Shown: positions 1 to 9,367, numbered from the stretch's first letter. The stretch is 64,000 bases of DNA from Fluviicola sp. (GCA_002734085.1 NVXV01000009.1:5291-69290); one strand, 5' to 3'. The notes: generated by a model from the letters alone, not told the origin. Program-made: numbers and translations.

Positions 1-102
1 GGAATCAATTTCCTCAATTTCTTTTTGAGAAAAAACGGCTGTACTTATTAAAAGACTTAGTAGAAATGTAAGTTTTAAAGTCATTAAATTTTTCATCTTC
101 AT
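1..102 (-). CDS. N-terminus of a secreted protein (cut by window edge)
   Basis: Reading leftward from an ATG at 102 gives an open frame of 34 codons to the window edge. It begins with Lys residues and then a hydrophobic Leu-rich stretch ending in a VFSQ-type cleavage site, which is a typical Bacteroidota Sec signal peptide. A second ATG at 96 is in the same frame. The rest of the protein is outside the window, so no function can be given. Confidence 0.5.
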   Translation of the reverse strand, partial: MKMKNLMTLKLTFLLSLLISTAVFSQKEIEEIDS

Positions 103-183
103 TACACTTCCTTCCTATATATTCATAAGTTACTTTCCTCTACAGTGAAATCTATTGATTAATTACAGGTAATAGGAATCATT

Positions 184-666
184 TTAGTTTTTAATTTCCC
201 AGTGTTTTATTAATTCACTATGTCTTTCTCTTCTTATTAATTTACCTTCTTCGTAATAGTATTTTTTTCCAACAAGAAAATGAATACCATCGAAATGATA
301 TTCAATGGAGTATCCATCACGAACTCCGTTTTTGTAACTGTCTATGTATAGAGACCTTGTTTCTGGATCATACTTAACGTAATCGCCTTCATATTTTTTA
401 TCAATAACACTTACCTGAATAATAATATCGAAATACTCTTCATCCCTCCTTAAAAAACGTTTATAGGTTTTTTTTTGATAAACAACATAATGACCATCAG
501 GTAAATCAGTTTTTAGCTGTTTCTTTTTTAAAAAAGCTGAGAAAAAAGATGAAGAGTCAACTTCAAAATATTCTGTTGAGTCGATATTAATCATAAATGT
601 ATCAATTTCTTGTGAAGAAACATTTATAAAATAAAAAATGGACACTATTAAAAACACTATTTTCAT
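184..666 (-). CDS. Secreted protein with MORN-like segment
   Basis: This 160-residue protein begins with a signal peptide (residues 1-19, ending NVSSQ). The C-terminal half, around residues 85-140, contains patterns such as YEGDYVKYDP and NGVRDGYSIEYHFDG that resemble MORN-2 repeats, often found in small exported Bacteroidota proteins of toxin-immunity neighbourhoods. It lies 16 bp downstream of the RHS-core gene in the same direction, so the two are probably cotranscribed. If the RHS-core gene encodes a toxin, this would be in the right position for its immunity partner, but that is only positional inference. Confidence 0.6.
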   Translation of the reverse strand: MKIVFLIVSIFYFINVSSQEIDTFMINIDSTEYFEVDSSSFFSAFLKKKQLKTDLPDGHYVVYQKKTYKRFLRRDEEYFDIIIQVSVIDKKYEGDYVKYDPETRSLYIDSYKNGVRDGYSIEYHFDGIHFLVGKKYYYEEGKLIRRERHSELIKHWEIKN

Positions 667-682
667 AATAACAAATTTAGTT

Positions 683-1789
683 TTACCTCATTCTAAGGTC
701 TCCTTTTCCCTCTCTTTTTTGACCATCTTCAACTTGATGATCTTCAGGTGTTGAAGCAGGGTTTAAACCTTCCATTCCATCAAAAAACAAGTCTATAAAT
801 ATTTGAGTACTCTGCTGATTATTGTCATTGAAATCATATGTGTTTTCACCTTCTACTGTAGGTACGTTAATCAATAATAATCCGTAATAATTACCTATAG
901 AATTACTTCTTGAAATAAAACCGTCAGTGGACGTATCTACACCTTCATCTTGAAAGAAACCGAAAGAGGAGCCGTCTTGATAAAGTTTTCCGTTACTTTC
1001 TTTGAGTTCATTTGTCAATTCAGTTTGATTAATTTTTCCTAAAGAATTATTTACTAATAAGCTTCTAGCTTCACTATTTTCTGTACCAACTTCAACATCA
1101 GAATCTGTACTTCCACCTCCTTGACCATCCATATTCGCTTCAGTATGAACCGAAACTGAGCCTATCTCAATTATTTCTGGCGAACTTAATACTTTATACA
1201 TAACTTTCGCTCTATTCTTTTGCTCTTTGTCCCAATTATTTCTCCTAGCAGTTCGACGCAATCTTCTTTTAAATGATTTTTCACCTAAGTAGGTTCTAAT
1301 AACCTCTCCTTTCCCATCTCTATTAGTAGTTTCGAAATTTCCAAAAAGTGATTGAGGATCATTAAGACCAAATGAATTAAAGGCAGCAGCCATTAAACTA
1401 TACCCTCCACTAGATGCAGGCTTTATAGCTCTCCCATCAGGATCAATAAACATAATTGGATTGTTACCTGCAAAAACGTAAGGAGAAGAGCCAGGATATC
1501 TACTTTCTAAAGGATCTGGTGAATACCACCGACTAATCACCGTAGGATCTAAAGTTGCTTCGCTATATAACGTATCAGTATTCAATAGTTCATATATTGT
1601 TCCAGTATTCATATTTATAATTACTGAACCAATACGTTGTAAACTGTCGTTGATATGTACTTCGGTATATTTACCCTTTGACAACGTAAGTATTTTACCC
1701 TCTTTGCCAATACTTTCAAAAGGGTTAATTTCCTGTGCATTTATTGAAAATGCTACAGAGGTCAATAGTATTAAAATTATATTTTTCAT
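683..1789 (-). CDS. Secreted RHS-core-tip protein without YD repeats
   Basis: The 368-residue protein has a signal peptide (residues 1-18, ending SINAQ). Residues about 88-120 then match the RHS repeat-associated core (WYSPDPLESRYPG, then NNPIMFIDPDGR). In normal RHS proteins this core follows hundreds of YD-repeat residues and precedes a variable toxin. Here there are only about 70 residues before it and no YD repeats. The remaining 250 residues are unrecognised and Asp/Asn/Gly/Ser-rich. It could be a displaced RHS tip carrying a C-terminal toxin, or a remnant that gained its own signal peptide. It ends 2 bp before the start of the neighbouring transglutaminase-like gene's coding end, consistent with one operon. 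Confidence 0.6.
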   Translation of the reverse strand: MKNIILILLTSVAFSINAQEINPFESIGKEGKILTLSKGKYTEVHINDSLQRIGSVIINMNTGTIYELLNTDTLYSEATLDPTVISRWYSPDPLESRYPGSSPYVFAGNNPIMFIDPDGRAIKPASSGGYSLMAAAFNSFGLNDPQSLFGNFETTNRDGKGEVIRTYLGEKSFKRRLRRTARRNNWDKEQKNRAKVMYKVLSSPEIIEIGSVSVHTEANMDGQGGGSTDSDVEVGTENSEARSLLVNNSLGKINQTELTNELKESNGKLYQDGSSFGFFQDEGVDTSTDGFISRSNSIGNYYGLLLINVPTVEGENTYDFNDNNQQSTQIFIDLFFDGMEGLNPASTPEDHQVEDGQKREGKGDLRMR

Positions 1790-1790
1790 C

Positions 1791-2996
1791 TTATCTATTA
1801 TTAAATGTACGATTTAATTCTGAATTTACATATTTATCTTTTTGTAAATTGATGGAAGATAACCACTCTAGGTACATTGTTAAAGGCATTTCTCGATACC
1901 CCATTTCCAATCCTTTTACATAAAGCTGTTGCATTTGAGTATACGTCTGTTGTGCTTTGCTTATCTCGTTATTACTTTTAAATACGTTATATTGCCTTTT
2001 CAACGTTTCGGCTTTTAGAATAATAGCGTTAATGTTCTGTGGATCGTAGTTCAGCACCAAATCACAACATTTTAGAACAAAACTATCTTGGTAATTTTTA
2101 GTTTGTGTCAAATAACCTTTTGCCAAATCATACACACATAAAGCTACGCTTTCTTTTTGCCCTAAAGTGTCCATATAAATACCGTTTCGAATAGCATCTA
2201 ATGTAATATAACCTGATGCTTTGACCCACGCATCTGTCGGAAATTCACCACTGGTTAATTCCGTATTATACCATCCCCATTTTATAGATCGGTGTTTAAT
2301 GTAAATATGATTGGGAGCTAAAGAAAGATATGCTTCTGTTTGTAATTCATCTGCCAGTATTTTATATAAATAAGGCAGTGAGTGGCAATTCCCTGAGCCA
2401 CTCAAGAGAAGTTTTGTTACAAATTGACTCGACCATTCTTTTTCTCCCAGAAAATCTTCAAAATCGTATTGAAACGGGGTATGGAATATACCTTCTTTCC
2501 AATAAATAGTGTCCTTCATCAAAGTGAAAATAGCACCATTCCTCTTTACTGAAATACTATCAGGAAAGCTGTATTCTTTCAATTTGTTTGAATTCATCCA
2601 CAAATTAGTTATTCTGACCAATGAATCAATGGATTTATTAAACTTTTTATAACTTAAACTATCTCCAAAATAAGCGTTCTCTGTAATAAAAACAGCTCTT
2701 TTAAAATCAAGGGGTTGATTGTCTTTTAACATGTTTTCTAATTCATTAAAAGCAATGTTGTAGTAATCTAAGTAGTTTAGCTGTTTTGATTGGGATTGGA
2801 TAGGTGTATTTCTATGTATAAGTGTTTTTCTATGAAGAGTATCTACGGTAGCTTTTTTGGAAACAGCTGTTGTGTCCTTTGTTGTTATTTGCTCATTAGT
2901 ATCTGCCATTTTGGTGGTGTGACATGCACTTATAGTTATAAGTAATATAATCTCAACTCCTATTATTAATGATATGTTAATTACTTGCTTTTGCAT
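1791..2996 (-). CDS. Transglutaminase-like lipoprotein (second copy)
   Basis: This 401-residue protein starts with a hydrophobic segment followed by a lipobox-like TISAC, so it is probably a lipoprotein. The middle contains a transglutaminase-like core with Cys in GSGNCHSLPYLY (about residue 203) and His in LAPNHIYIKH (about residue 232). In this fold these two form a papain-like catalytic pair with a downstream Asp or Glu. The C-terminal region looks helical. It is clearly related to the upstream 495-residue protein, with which its 5' end overlaps by 20 bp, so this is a tandem duplication that has diverged. The substrate is unknown. Confidence 0.7.
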   Translation of the reverse strand: MQKQVINISLIIGVEIILLITISACHTTKMADTNEQITTKDTTAVSKKATVDTLHRKTLIHRNTPIQSQSKQLNYLDYYNIAFNELENMLKDNQPLDFKRAVFITENAYFGDSLSYKKFNKSIDSLVRITNLWMNSNKLKEYSFPDSISVKRNGAIFTLMKDTIYWKEGIFHTPFQYDFEDFLGEKEWSSQFVTKLLLSGSGNCHSLPYLYKILADELQTEAYLSLAPNHIYIKHRSIKWGWYNTELTSGEFPTDAWVKASGYITLDAIRNGIYMDTLGQKESVALCVYDLAKGYLTQTKNYQDSFVLKCCDLVLNYDPQNINAIILKAETLKRQYNVFKSNNEISKAQQTYTQMQQLYVKGLEMGYREMPLTMYLEWLSSINLQKDKYVNSELNRTFNNR

Positions 2997-4464
2997 TTCT
3001 TATGATTGCAGTTTTTAGTTTCTTTTTTTCCTGTTGATGTTTTTCATCATCCAGTGAGGCTAACCATGAAGCATACACTTCTTTTGGCATGTACTTATAG
3101 CCTAACATATCAATAAAATTATACTGTTCCAGTAATGCGTTATAAGCTTGATTCGCCTCGGGGTATTTATTAATTTCTTCAATTGGTGGGTCTCCCGCTT
3201 TTTGCAAGCGTCTTTTCGTTTCAATAGCCAACAAATCAGCTTTTAAAATTTGTCCTTGAATACTTTTAGGATACATTTGTAGTAACTGGTCAGTCATTGT
3301 AACCACAAAATCATCGTAACCAAATTTATCAATATATCCCATTGCTAAATCTGCTAAAAGGGTTGAAATTAAAGCATTCTGTCCTAAAGTATCTAAATAA
3401 ATTTTATTCTTGATGGCCATACTATTGATATACCCTGATTCCATCATCCAATTTTCAGTTACAGGATATCCATTTGTTGTTTCAAAATTTAAAAAGGTTC
3501 TCCCATCACTAAAAATCACAAAAGAATGTTCAGGTGCAAGAGAAAGCCATGCTTTTGCATTAATTTCTTCCGCAAGGATTAAATAGAGCAAGGGCATTGA
3601 ATGACATTGTCCTTTGCCGGTATGAAGTAATTTGGTAACAAACATATTCGACCAATCCTCTTCTCCTAAAAAATCATCAAACGCATATTGATAAGGTTGA
3701 TGCACTCGCCAAACGACGGTATCCTTAAATTCCACAATTCGCTCTGAAAAAAGCTTTTGAATCACATAGTTCTTACCTAAATTATTAGTTGTAGTAATAC
3801 CTTCTTTTTTCATCAGCATATTCAACACATTTACCTTAATCGCTATTTGTTTGTTATAACGTTCGTAATCTAATGTATTATTGGCGTATGCATTCTCAAC
3901 AATAAACACACTTTCCTTTAACGAAAAAGAAGTTTTATCCTCTTTCATTTTCATTAGTTTATCAAATGCCTGCCGATAATGTTTTGTTATTTTAAACAAA
4001 TAATCATCTTGGGTACGTATGGAAGGAAGATCCTCATTTAATAATGCTTTAATTGCTGCTATTTGCTGTTGTTGTTTGTTTTGTTTTTGAAGTTGTGCCT
4101 GTTGAACAATAAATTGATGCCTTAAAGCAGGGTCAGATGGTGGCACTGGTGGAGGCTTATAACCCATCCTTTGCTTAGTTTGTTTTTGCATTTGACGTCT
4201 TAAATCAGTGGCATTTCCTCCCATTGATCCATTGGGTTGTCGATTATAATTCTGACTGCCATTATGCTGTGGTGAATGTTGATTACTTTTTTGAGTATCT
4301 ATATTTATTAGAGAGTGTTTAGTAAATGATACTGAATTGGGGTTGGAAACCTGCGTATACGAAAAATGTGAGAATGAGGTTAGAAAAAATATAGTAATTG
4401 CAGTAGCGTATACATAAAATGTAAGGCAGTTTTGGTTTTCTTTATGTGGTAGATTTCGTTCCAT
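2977..4464 (-). CDS. Transglutaminase-like exported protein (first copy)
   Basis: The 495-residue protein has an N-terminal membrane or signal segment (about residues 15-37), a Gln/Asn/Pro-rich linker to about residue 140, and then the same domain as its downstream neighbour. The putative catalytic Cys is in GKGQCHSMPLLY (about residue 287), and the His is in SLAPEHSFVIF (about 318). A FLGEEDWSNMFVTKLL segment before the Cys is shared with the paralogue. It is the first gene of the minus-strand operon and is divergent from the SIR2 gene, with a 514-bp spacer between them. Its enzymatic role (peptidase, amidase or transglutaminase) is not determined by what can be seen. Confidence 0.7.
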   Translation of the reverse strand: MERNLPHKENQNCLTFYVYATAITIFFLTSFSHFSYTQVSNPNSVSFTKHSLINIDTQKSNQHSPQHNGSQNYNRQPNGSMGGNATDLRRQMQKQTKQRMGYKPPPVPPSDPALRHQFIVQQAQLQKQNKQQQQIAAIKALLNEDLPSIRTQDDYLFKITKHYRQAFDKLMKMKEDKTSFSLKESVFIVENAYANNTLDYERYNKQIAIKVNVLNMLMKKEGITTTNNLGKNYVIQKLFSERIVEFKDTVVWRVHQPYQYAFDDFLGEEDWSNMFVTKLLHTGKGQCHSMPLLYLILAEEINAKAWLSLAPEHSFVIFSDGRTFLNFETTNGYPVTENWMMESGYINSMAIKNKIYLDTLGQNALISTLLADLAMGYIDKFGYDDFVVTMTDQLLQMYPKSIQGQILKADLLAIETKRRLQKAGDPPIEEINKYPEANQAYNALLEQYNFIDMLGYKYMPKEVYASWLASLDDEKHQQEKKKLKTAIIRNAKASN

Positions 4465-4978
4465 TTATCTGGAATAAAATAATTTAGGGTATAAATATAT
4501 AAAAAAATATAACTACTATATGGTTAGTAAATATATTTTTCTTATCTGGGACATCTTTTACTACATAAAATTCATTCATTTGTACAAATGAATATTCAAA
4601 AATAATATCTAGTTAGAAACTTTTGGGGCAAGTATTGGAGCGCATAAATTCTTTCAAATAACGTAAATAGATTATGTTTTATTACACCATTAATTTATAC
4701 TGATTTCTTGTAAGTATGTGATTAATTGTATGTATTGTAGTAGTTATTACTACATTTACACTTATTCTTAAAAAAATAGATGTGAACTAAATCAACGAAA
4801 TACCATTTGAAAAAAGCTTTCTTACTGACGAGTAATAGTGAAACAAACTAGTTTAAAATTTGAGAATATTGCTAAAAATAGAGTAAAAGGGGAGAATGAG
4901 CATTCAAATAATTTTATATAAATACCTTTTAGTCGAGAATTTGACAACGCACCATAACAAACAGAAAAGTAAAACACT
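4465..4978. promoter_or_regulatory. Divergent intergenic region with two palindromes
   Basis: This 514-bp AT-rich spacer separates the transglutaminase-like operon (left) from the SIR2-HerA operon (right). It has no convincing gene. It contains a perfect 20-bp palindrome at 4574-4593 (ATTCATTTGT and its complement) and a 7-5-7 inverted repeat at 4736-4754 (TGTAGTA, GTTAT, TACTACA). The half-site TACTACA occurs again at 4559-4565. These are plausible operators for one or both divergent operons. No regulator gene lies beside them, so the binding protein would be encoded elsewhere. No canonical TAnnTTTG promoter was found. Confidence 0.4.
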
Positions 4979-6229
4979 ATGAGTATGGACTTAGATATAC
5001 ATTTTTTTAAAGGGGGTGAGAATGTTTTAAAAAGTGAGACAAAAGAAGATAAAGAGCCTTTAGAAAAAATAAGAGATTCATTTGGGAAAGTTCTTGATGG
5101 TAAAAATCTTTCCTTTTTGCTGGGATGTGGTTGTTCCTCCCACATTGTGGATAATAATGAGGTAGGAATTCCTACAATGATGCAATTAGCAAAGGAGTTT
5201 TATAGTGAAGTTCTAAAGGAGAAAGGGTCTAATGAATTAAAAGAGAAATTAAACTTAGATGTAAGTGCAGATAAATTTAAAAATAATCTTGAATTTTTCT
5301 TAGGAACATTACATAGTGCTGAATTCTTTTATGAAAATACAGAAAGCTCTAAAAAAGAAGAATTTGAATTGGTGAAAAATACCATCCAACAAGTAAAAGA
5401 ATTTTTAATTGAAAAAGTCCTAAACGAGAAAAAAAGGAAAGAAAAAAAAGATCAGCCAATTAACGAACTTTATGAAAAATTTTACAGGAAACTTCTCTAC
5501 CGAAATACCAACTTACCGAAAGCCAATATTTTCACAACTAACTACGATCTGTACTCTGAATATGCGTTGGACAGGTTAGGAATTCATTATGTTAATGGAT
5601 TTACGGGAGGTATAAAAAAATACTTTAATCCAACAATTTTTAACTATGCCTTAGCAGAACGAATGGATTTGTCGCAGACCAAATGGAGTGTCATTGACAA
5701 CTTTTTTTACCTATATAAGATTCATGGATCAATAAATTGGATTGAAGACAGAGAAGACTCAAAACTTTTTCAGGTTAGGGAAATTCAGGACGCTACCTTT
5801 GAAAAGCTAAAGGATGAAGAAACAATTATGATTCATCCGACACCGTTAAAGCAAAATGCAAGTTTAGGTAGTCCCTACTCTGATTTGTTTAGGGAGTTCC
5901 AAAAGAAACTGATGCAAAACAACAATGTTTTAGTAACTATTGGATATAGTTTTAGTGATGAGCATATAAACAATCTTATCTACCAAGCATTTACTATACC
6001 TTCTTTTAGGTTGATTGTATTGGGTGCGCCTACTAAAAACAGTGAAATTGAGAAGCTTAAACAATTGAATGACCCTAGAATATGGATAATTGGAGGAGCT
6101 TTAGAGGATGGTATAAAGTTACATTACTTTAATGGGTTCGTTGAAAGTGTTCTGCCCGATTTAAGCAATGACGACATTGATGATAAAATAGAAAATGCGA
6201 TAAAAACCTTGCTAAAGAAAAATGAATAA
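4979..6229 (+). CDS. SIR2-family NAD+-hydrolysing defence protein of a SIR2-HerA pair
   Basis: The 416-residue protein carries the SIR2 signatures in order: a nucleotide-binding GCGCSS (about residues 50-55), TTNYD (186-190), the catalytic HGSINW (His 249) and GYSFSDEH (from 322). This arrangement is typical of bacterial SIR2_2 defence proteins, which degrade NAD+ when phage infection is sensed. In SIR2-HerA systems the SIR2 subunits assemble with a HerA ATPase hexamer. The next gene is such a HerA and overlaps by 8 bp, so translational coupling is likely. The ATG at 4979 is the first start after an open upstream spacer, and a second in-frame ATG lies two codons later. Confidence 0.88.
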   Translation: MSMDLDIHFFKGGENVLKSETKEDKEPLEKIRDSFGKVLDGKNLSFLLGCGCSSHIVDNNEVGIPTMMQLAKEFYSEVLKEKGSNELKEKLNLDVSADKFKNNLEFFLGTLHSAEFFYENTESSKKEEFELVKNTIQQVKEFLIEKVLNEKKRKEKKDQPINELYEKFYRKLLYRNTNLPKANIFTTNYDLYSEYALDRLGIHYVNGFTGGIKKYFNPTIFNYALAERMDLSQTKWSVIDNFFYLYKIHGSINWIEDREDSKLFQVREIQDATFEKLKDEETIMIHPTPLKQNASLGSPYSDLFREFQKKLMQNNNVLVTIGYSFSDEHINNLIYQAFTIPSFRLIVLGAPTKNSEIEKLKQLNDPRIWIIGGALEDGIKLHYFNGFVESVLPDLSNDDIDDKIENAIKTLLKKNE

Positions 6230-8291
6230 AGAAGATAAACAAAGAGTCATTGGAAAAGTCGTTGCTATTAACTCAGACCGATTTACCGTTGAGTTACTCA
6301 GTGGAATTGATAATTTTAATATTAGCGGATTTGACGATATTCATTATTTTGCTCAACTGAACAGTTATGTAATTATCTCTTATCAGAATTATTACATTGT
6401 GGCAGAGGTGTCAGGTGTTCGAGAAAAAGATTTGAATGTTCCCTTTTCTAATCCTAAAGAGCAAATTTTAAATAAAGTAAAATCAGGTAAGTTTTTAGAA
6501 GTGCTTCCAATTGGTACACTAAAGCCAGATTCTGAAAATAAGAGAGAATACGGTTTTGAATTTGGGGTGAGTGTTTATCCAGCACTATACACCGATACAC
6601 TATATATTAAAGAAGCAGAATTAGATGCTATTTTTAATGTTAGAAATTCGGGTGAAAAGATTTGTGATAAATGGGAGGGAGATGAAAACTGTCCACATGA
6701 TGATAATCAACGATACAACACTTTGGCAATAGGAAAGTCAACCATTTTTCCAGATTATGATGTTAAAATAGACATTAACAAATTTTTTGGTAGTCATAGT
6801 GCGATATTGGGTAATACGGGTAGTGGGAAGTCTTGTACTATTAGTTCAATAATTCAAGGGATTTTCTATAGATTAAAAAACTATAGTGCAACAGGTAGTT
6901 CCTTTGTCTTATTCGACGTTAATGGAGAGTATAAGAAAGCCTTTTCTGAGATCAATAAACGAAATGGAGACGTAGCCGTTCGGTATCTAACCTTAGATGA
7001 GAAGAAAGCCTCTGGTGAACATGAAATATTTACTTTACCAAATTGGTTCTTAAACATAGATGAGTGGGCTTTGCTTTTAAAAGCAACTGAACGAACGCAA
7101 TTACCAATTTTAAGAAACGCTCTTGGTCTTGCTTCCTTGTTTTCAAAACAGGGTGAAGAAGATAAGAAAAAGATTGAAGAAACAAAAAATCATATTCTCG
7201 CAACTTGCATTACTCAAATATTAAGAGATGAATCAAGTAGTCCGTCTAAAAAAGATCGAATTACATCTATCTTACAAAAATTTAATACTACCGATATTAA
7301 CCTAAGTCAAGAATTTGAATATACACAGGATAATAACTCAGAATCAGAGTGGAATTTGAGAAGTTGTTTACAAATTAGTTACGGTGAACTCGTTGGTTTA
7401 TCACCTCTTATTGAATTTTTAGAACAAAAGGAAGAAGACATTCCAAAATTTTTGTCCCCCGAATTTCATATGCCAATTTATGAGGAAGGAATAAAGTTTG
7501 ATTTCAATAGAATCGAAGACGCTATTGATTTGGCTATTCTCTTTGAAGAAGCTCATGGAAATAGACAAATAAGGGATTATTGTTCGTCATTGATAACTAG
7601 AATAAAAAGTTTAAAGGATCGTGAGGATTTCAAGTTTCTTAGAAAGACTGAAGGAGACATTAAGGCATACAAGAAACACTTACTTGGGATTGCACAGGGC
7701 AGTGTCGTTAAAAAGGATGTTCAGATTACTATTCTTGATTTAAGTACGGTAGAGGATGAAGTAGTTGAAGTAATCTCTTGTGTGATTTCAAGGTTGTTAT
7801 ATGAGACAATAAAGAACTTTGAGCCAAGGAATACCTTTCCTGTGAACCTTATACTAGAAGAGGCACATCGTTATATTGGTCATAATCCCCAAAGAGAATT
7901 TCTTAAAGCAAATACTATTTTCGATAGTATAGCTAAAGAGGGACGAAAGTTTGGAATGTTTTTAACCGTTTCATCTCAACGACCAAGTGAATTGTCCAAA
8001 ACTGTGCTTTCCCAATGCAGTAATTTTATTGTTCATAGAATTCAGAATCCCGAAGACCTTTCTCATATCAGACAAATTACACCTCATATTTCAGATACTG
8101 TTCTAAAAAGAATGCCGTCTATTCCAACACAACATGCTTTAATCTTTGGACATTCAGTGAATTTACCGACCACATTCAAAGTAAATGAAGCAGACCCTCT
8201 TCCTTTAAGTGATAATAATAAAATCAGTGAAAATTGGTTTAAACCAAAAGATACTGATCTTTCCATAAGTACAAACCTGAATGATGAATAA
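6222..8291 (+). CDS. HerA-like (DUF87) hexameric ATPase of a SIR2-HerA pair
   Basis: This 689-residue protein has an N-terminal HAS-barrel-like beta domain (about residues 8-70), a Walker A motif GNTGSGKS (197-204, Lys 203) and a Walker B motif LILEEAH (Glu 546-547). A C-terminal RecA-like region follows with SSQRPSEL and an Arg-rich segment. This is the HerA/FtsK architecture. In the known SIR2-HerA antiphage system the HerA hexamer binds DNA or nucleotides and controls SIR2 NADase or nuclease activity. The start codon lies inside the end of the SIR2 gene (ATGAATAA overlap), showing a tight two-gene unit. The length is normal for the family. Confidence 0.87.
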   Translation: MNKEDKQRVIGKVVAINSDRFTVELLSGIDNFNISGFDDIHYFAQLNSYVIISYQNYYIVAEVSGVREKDLNVPFSNPKEQILNKVKSGKFLEVLPIGTLKPDSENKREYGFEFGVSVYPALYTDTLYIKEAELDAIFNVRNSGEKICDKWEGDENCPHDDNQRYNTLAIGKSTIFPDYDVKIDINKFFGSHSAILGNTGSGKSCTISSIIQGIFYRLKNYSATGSSFVLFDVNGEYKKAFSEINKRNGDVAVRYLTLDEKKASGEHEIFTLPNWFLNIDEWALLLKATERTQLPILRNALGLASLFSKQGEEDKKKIEETKNHILATCITQILRDESSSPSKKDRITSILQKFNTTDINLSQEFEYTQDNNSESEWNLRSCLQISYGELVGLSPLIEFLEQKEEDIPKFLSPEFHMPIYEEGIKFDFNRIEDAIDLAILFEEAHGNRQIRDYCSSLITRIKSLKDREDFKFLRKTEGDIKAYKKHLLGIAQGSVVKKDVQITILDLSTVEDEVVEVISCVISRLLYETIKNFEPRNTFPVNLILEEAHRYIGHNPQREFLKANTIFDSIAKEGRKFGMFLTVSSQRPSELSKTVLSQCSNFIVHRIQNPEDLSHIRQITPHISDTVLKRMPSIPTQHALIFGHSVNLPTTFKVNEADPLPLSDNNKISENWFKPKDTDLSISTNLNDE

Positions 8292-8362
8292 TTTGAATCA
8301 AAATCAAATGGGTATTAAAATATATTTTCACTAAATTTATACCACACTTAATCTATTGTGCC

Positions 8363-9310
8363 ATGTATAAAGCTAGAATCAGAAAAACGCAAAAAATTGT
8401 TGAAGCTGAGGATTTGAAAGTTATCCCAGAGGTGAATGAACTCGATTTTGCCTGTGTAGATAAAGACTGTGATATAGACCTTATTCCGTGCTCATATGGT
8501 AAATTTAATAAAGTAAGACCTTACTTTAAAAAAAATAAGGGAGTTGAGCATAGCTCAAATTGTGAATATAGTAAGTTACTGAAGTATTTAAATATTGGTA
8601 AGAATAGACAGATTACAGATGATGAATTTTCTAGGTTTGATTATCCTTCAAAACTGATAGAAAAACAGAAGAAAATACTATCTACCGACACTTCTACTAG
8701 TGATGATTTGTCTCCAAATACAGGTAGAGCAATGAAGACTATTATGTCAGGTGAGTTTGATTCTGTAATGCCATCAAATAAACATGTCACTTCTATAAAT
8801 TTGATCATTGACTTTTTTATAAGTTGTCCGTATAATAGAGATGTTTATTTGAAATTATTAAGTAAGGAGGGTACGTATAGGCATCTTTTTAAGAGTATTT
8901 TTGGTGAAAGTAAGGGACAATATGAAAGTGGGAAAATCTTCCATGGAGTTCTTTATCCAAACTCGAAAAAATCAATTCGACATGAAGATCAGTTTGTTTT
9001 TTTTCAACTCTTGTCTTGTGAAAGATGGGAAGTTGATTTTAGCGGGAAAAACCAAGTAAATCCTTACTGGGTTAAACTTAATAAAAATCACCTATCTAAA
9101 ACTAAATTGAATCGAATATTAGAGGATCGACAGACAGTTAATAACCAGTCCAATTTGGACTACAAGGAAAAGAAAAAGAATAAAGAAACAAATGCGTATG
9201 TATTTTTCCTTGGAAATGCACCAACATACAAAGAACCGTATATATTTGAAGTTGTTGATGATTACATTAGTTTTAGGTATACTCAAGTAAATCACCCTGA
9301 TGACGAGTGA
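8363..9310 (+). CDS. CoiA-like zinc-site protein downstream of SIR2-HerA
   Basis: The 315-residue protein has an N-terminal Cys31-Cys36...His63...Cys67 pattern (CVDKDCDIDLIP, then VRPYFKKNKGVEHSSNCEY). This resembles the zinc-binding N-terminal module of competence CoiA-like and related nuclease proteins (C-x(n)-C, RPHFAH, H-x3-C). The following 240 residues contain no motif I recognise; a Lys-rich segment lies near residue 270. It is 71 bp downstream of HerA on the same strand and could be a third component of the defence system or an independent gene. The PD-(D/E)XK nuclease core usual in CoiA is not evident. Confidence 0.55.
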   Translation: MYKARIRKTQKIVEAEDLKVIPEVNELDFACVDKDCDIDLIPCSYGKFNKVRPYFKKNKGVEHSSNCEYSKLLKYLNIGKNRQITDDEFSRFDYPSKLIEKQKKILSTDTSTSDDLSPNTGRAMKTIMSGEFDSVMPSNKHVTSINLIIDFFISCPYNRDVYLKLLSKEGTYRHLFKSIFGESKGQYESGKIFHGVLYPNSKKSIRHEDQFVFFQLLSCERWEVDFSGKNQVNPYWVKLNKNHLSKTKLNRILEDRQTVNNQSNLDYKEKKKNKETNAYVFFLGNAPTYKEPYIFEVVDDYISFRYTQVNHPDDE

Positions 9311-9367
9311 TATATAACCACCTTAACGATGTTACTTCTTTTATATAATTTCATGTAATTTATAATT

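Noticed and set aside
4822-5145. Minus-strand open frame of 107 codons over the SIR2 gene start
   Set aside because: It runs opposite to the first 170 bp of SIR2, which has clear motifs, and the translated sequence has no signal, motif or plausible start context.
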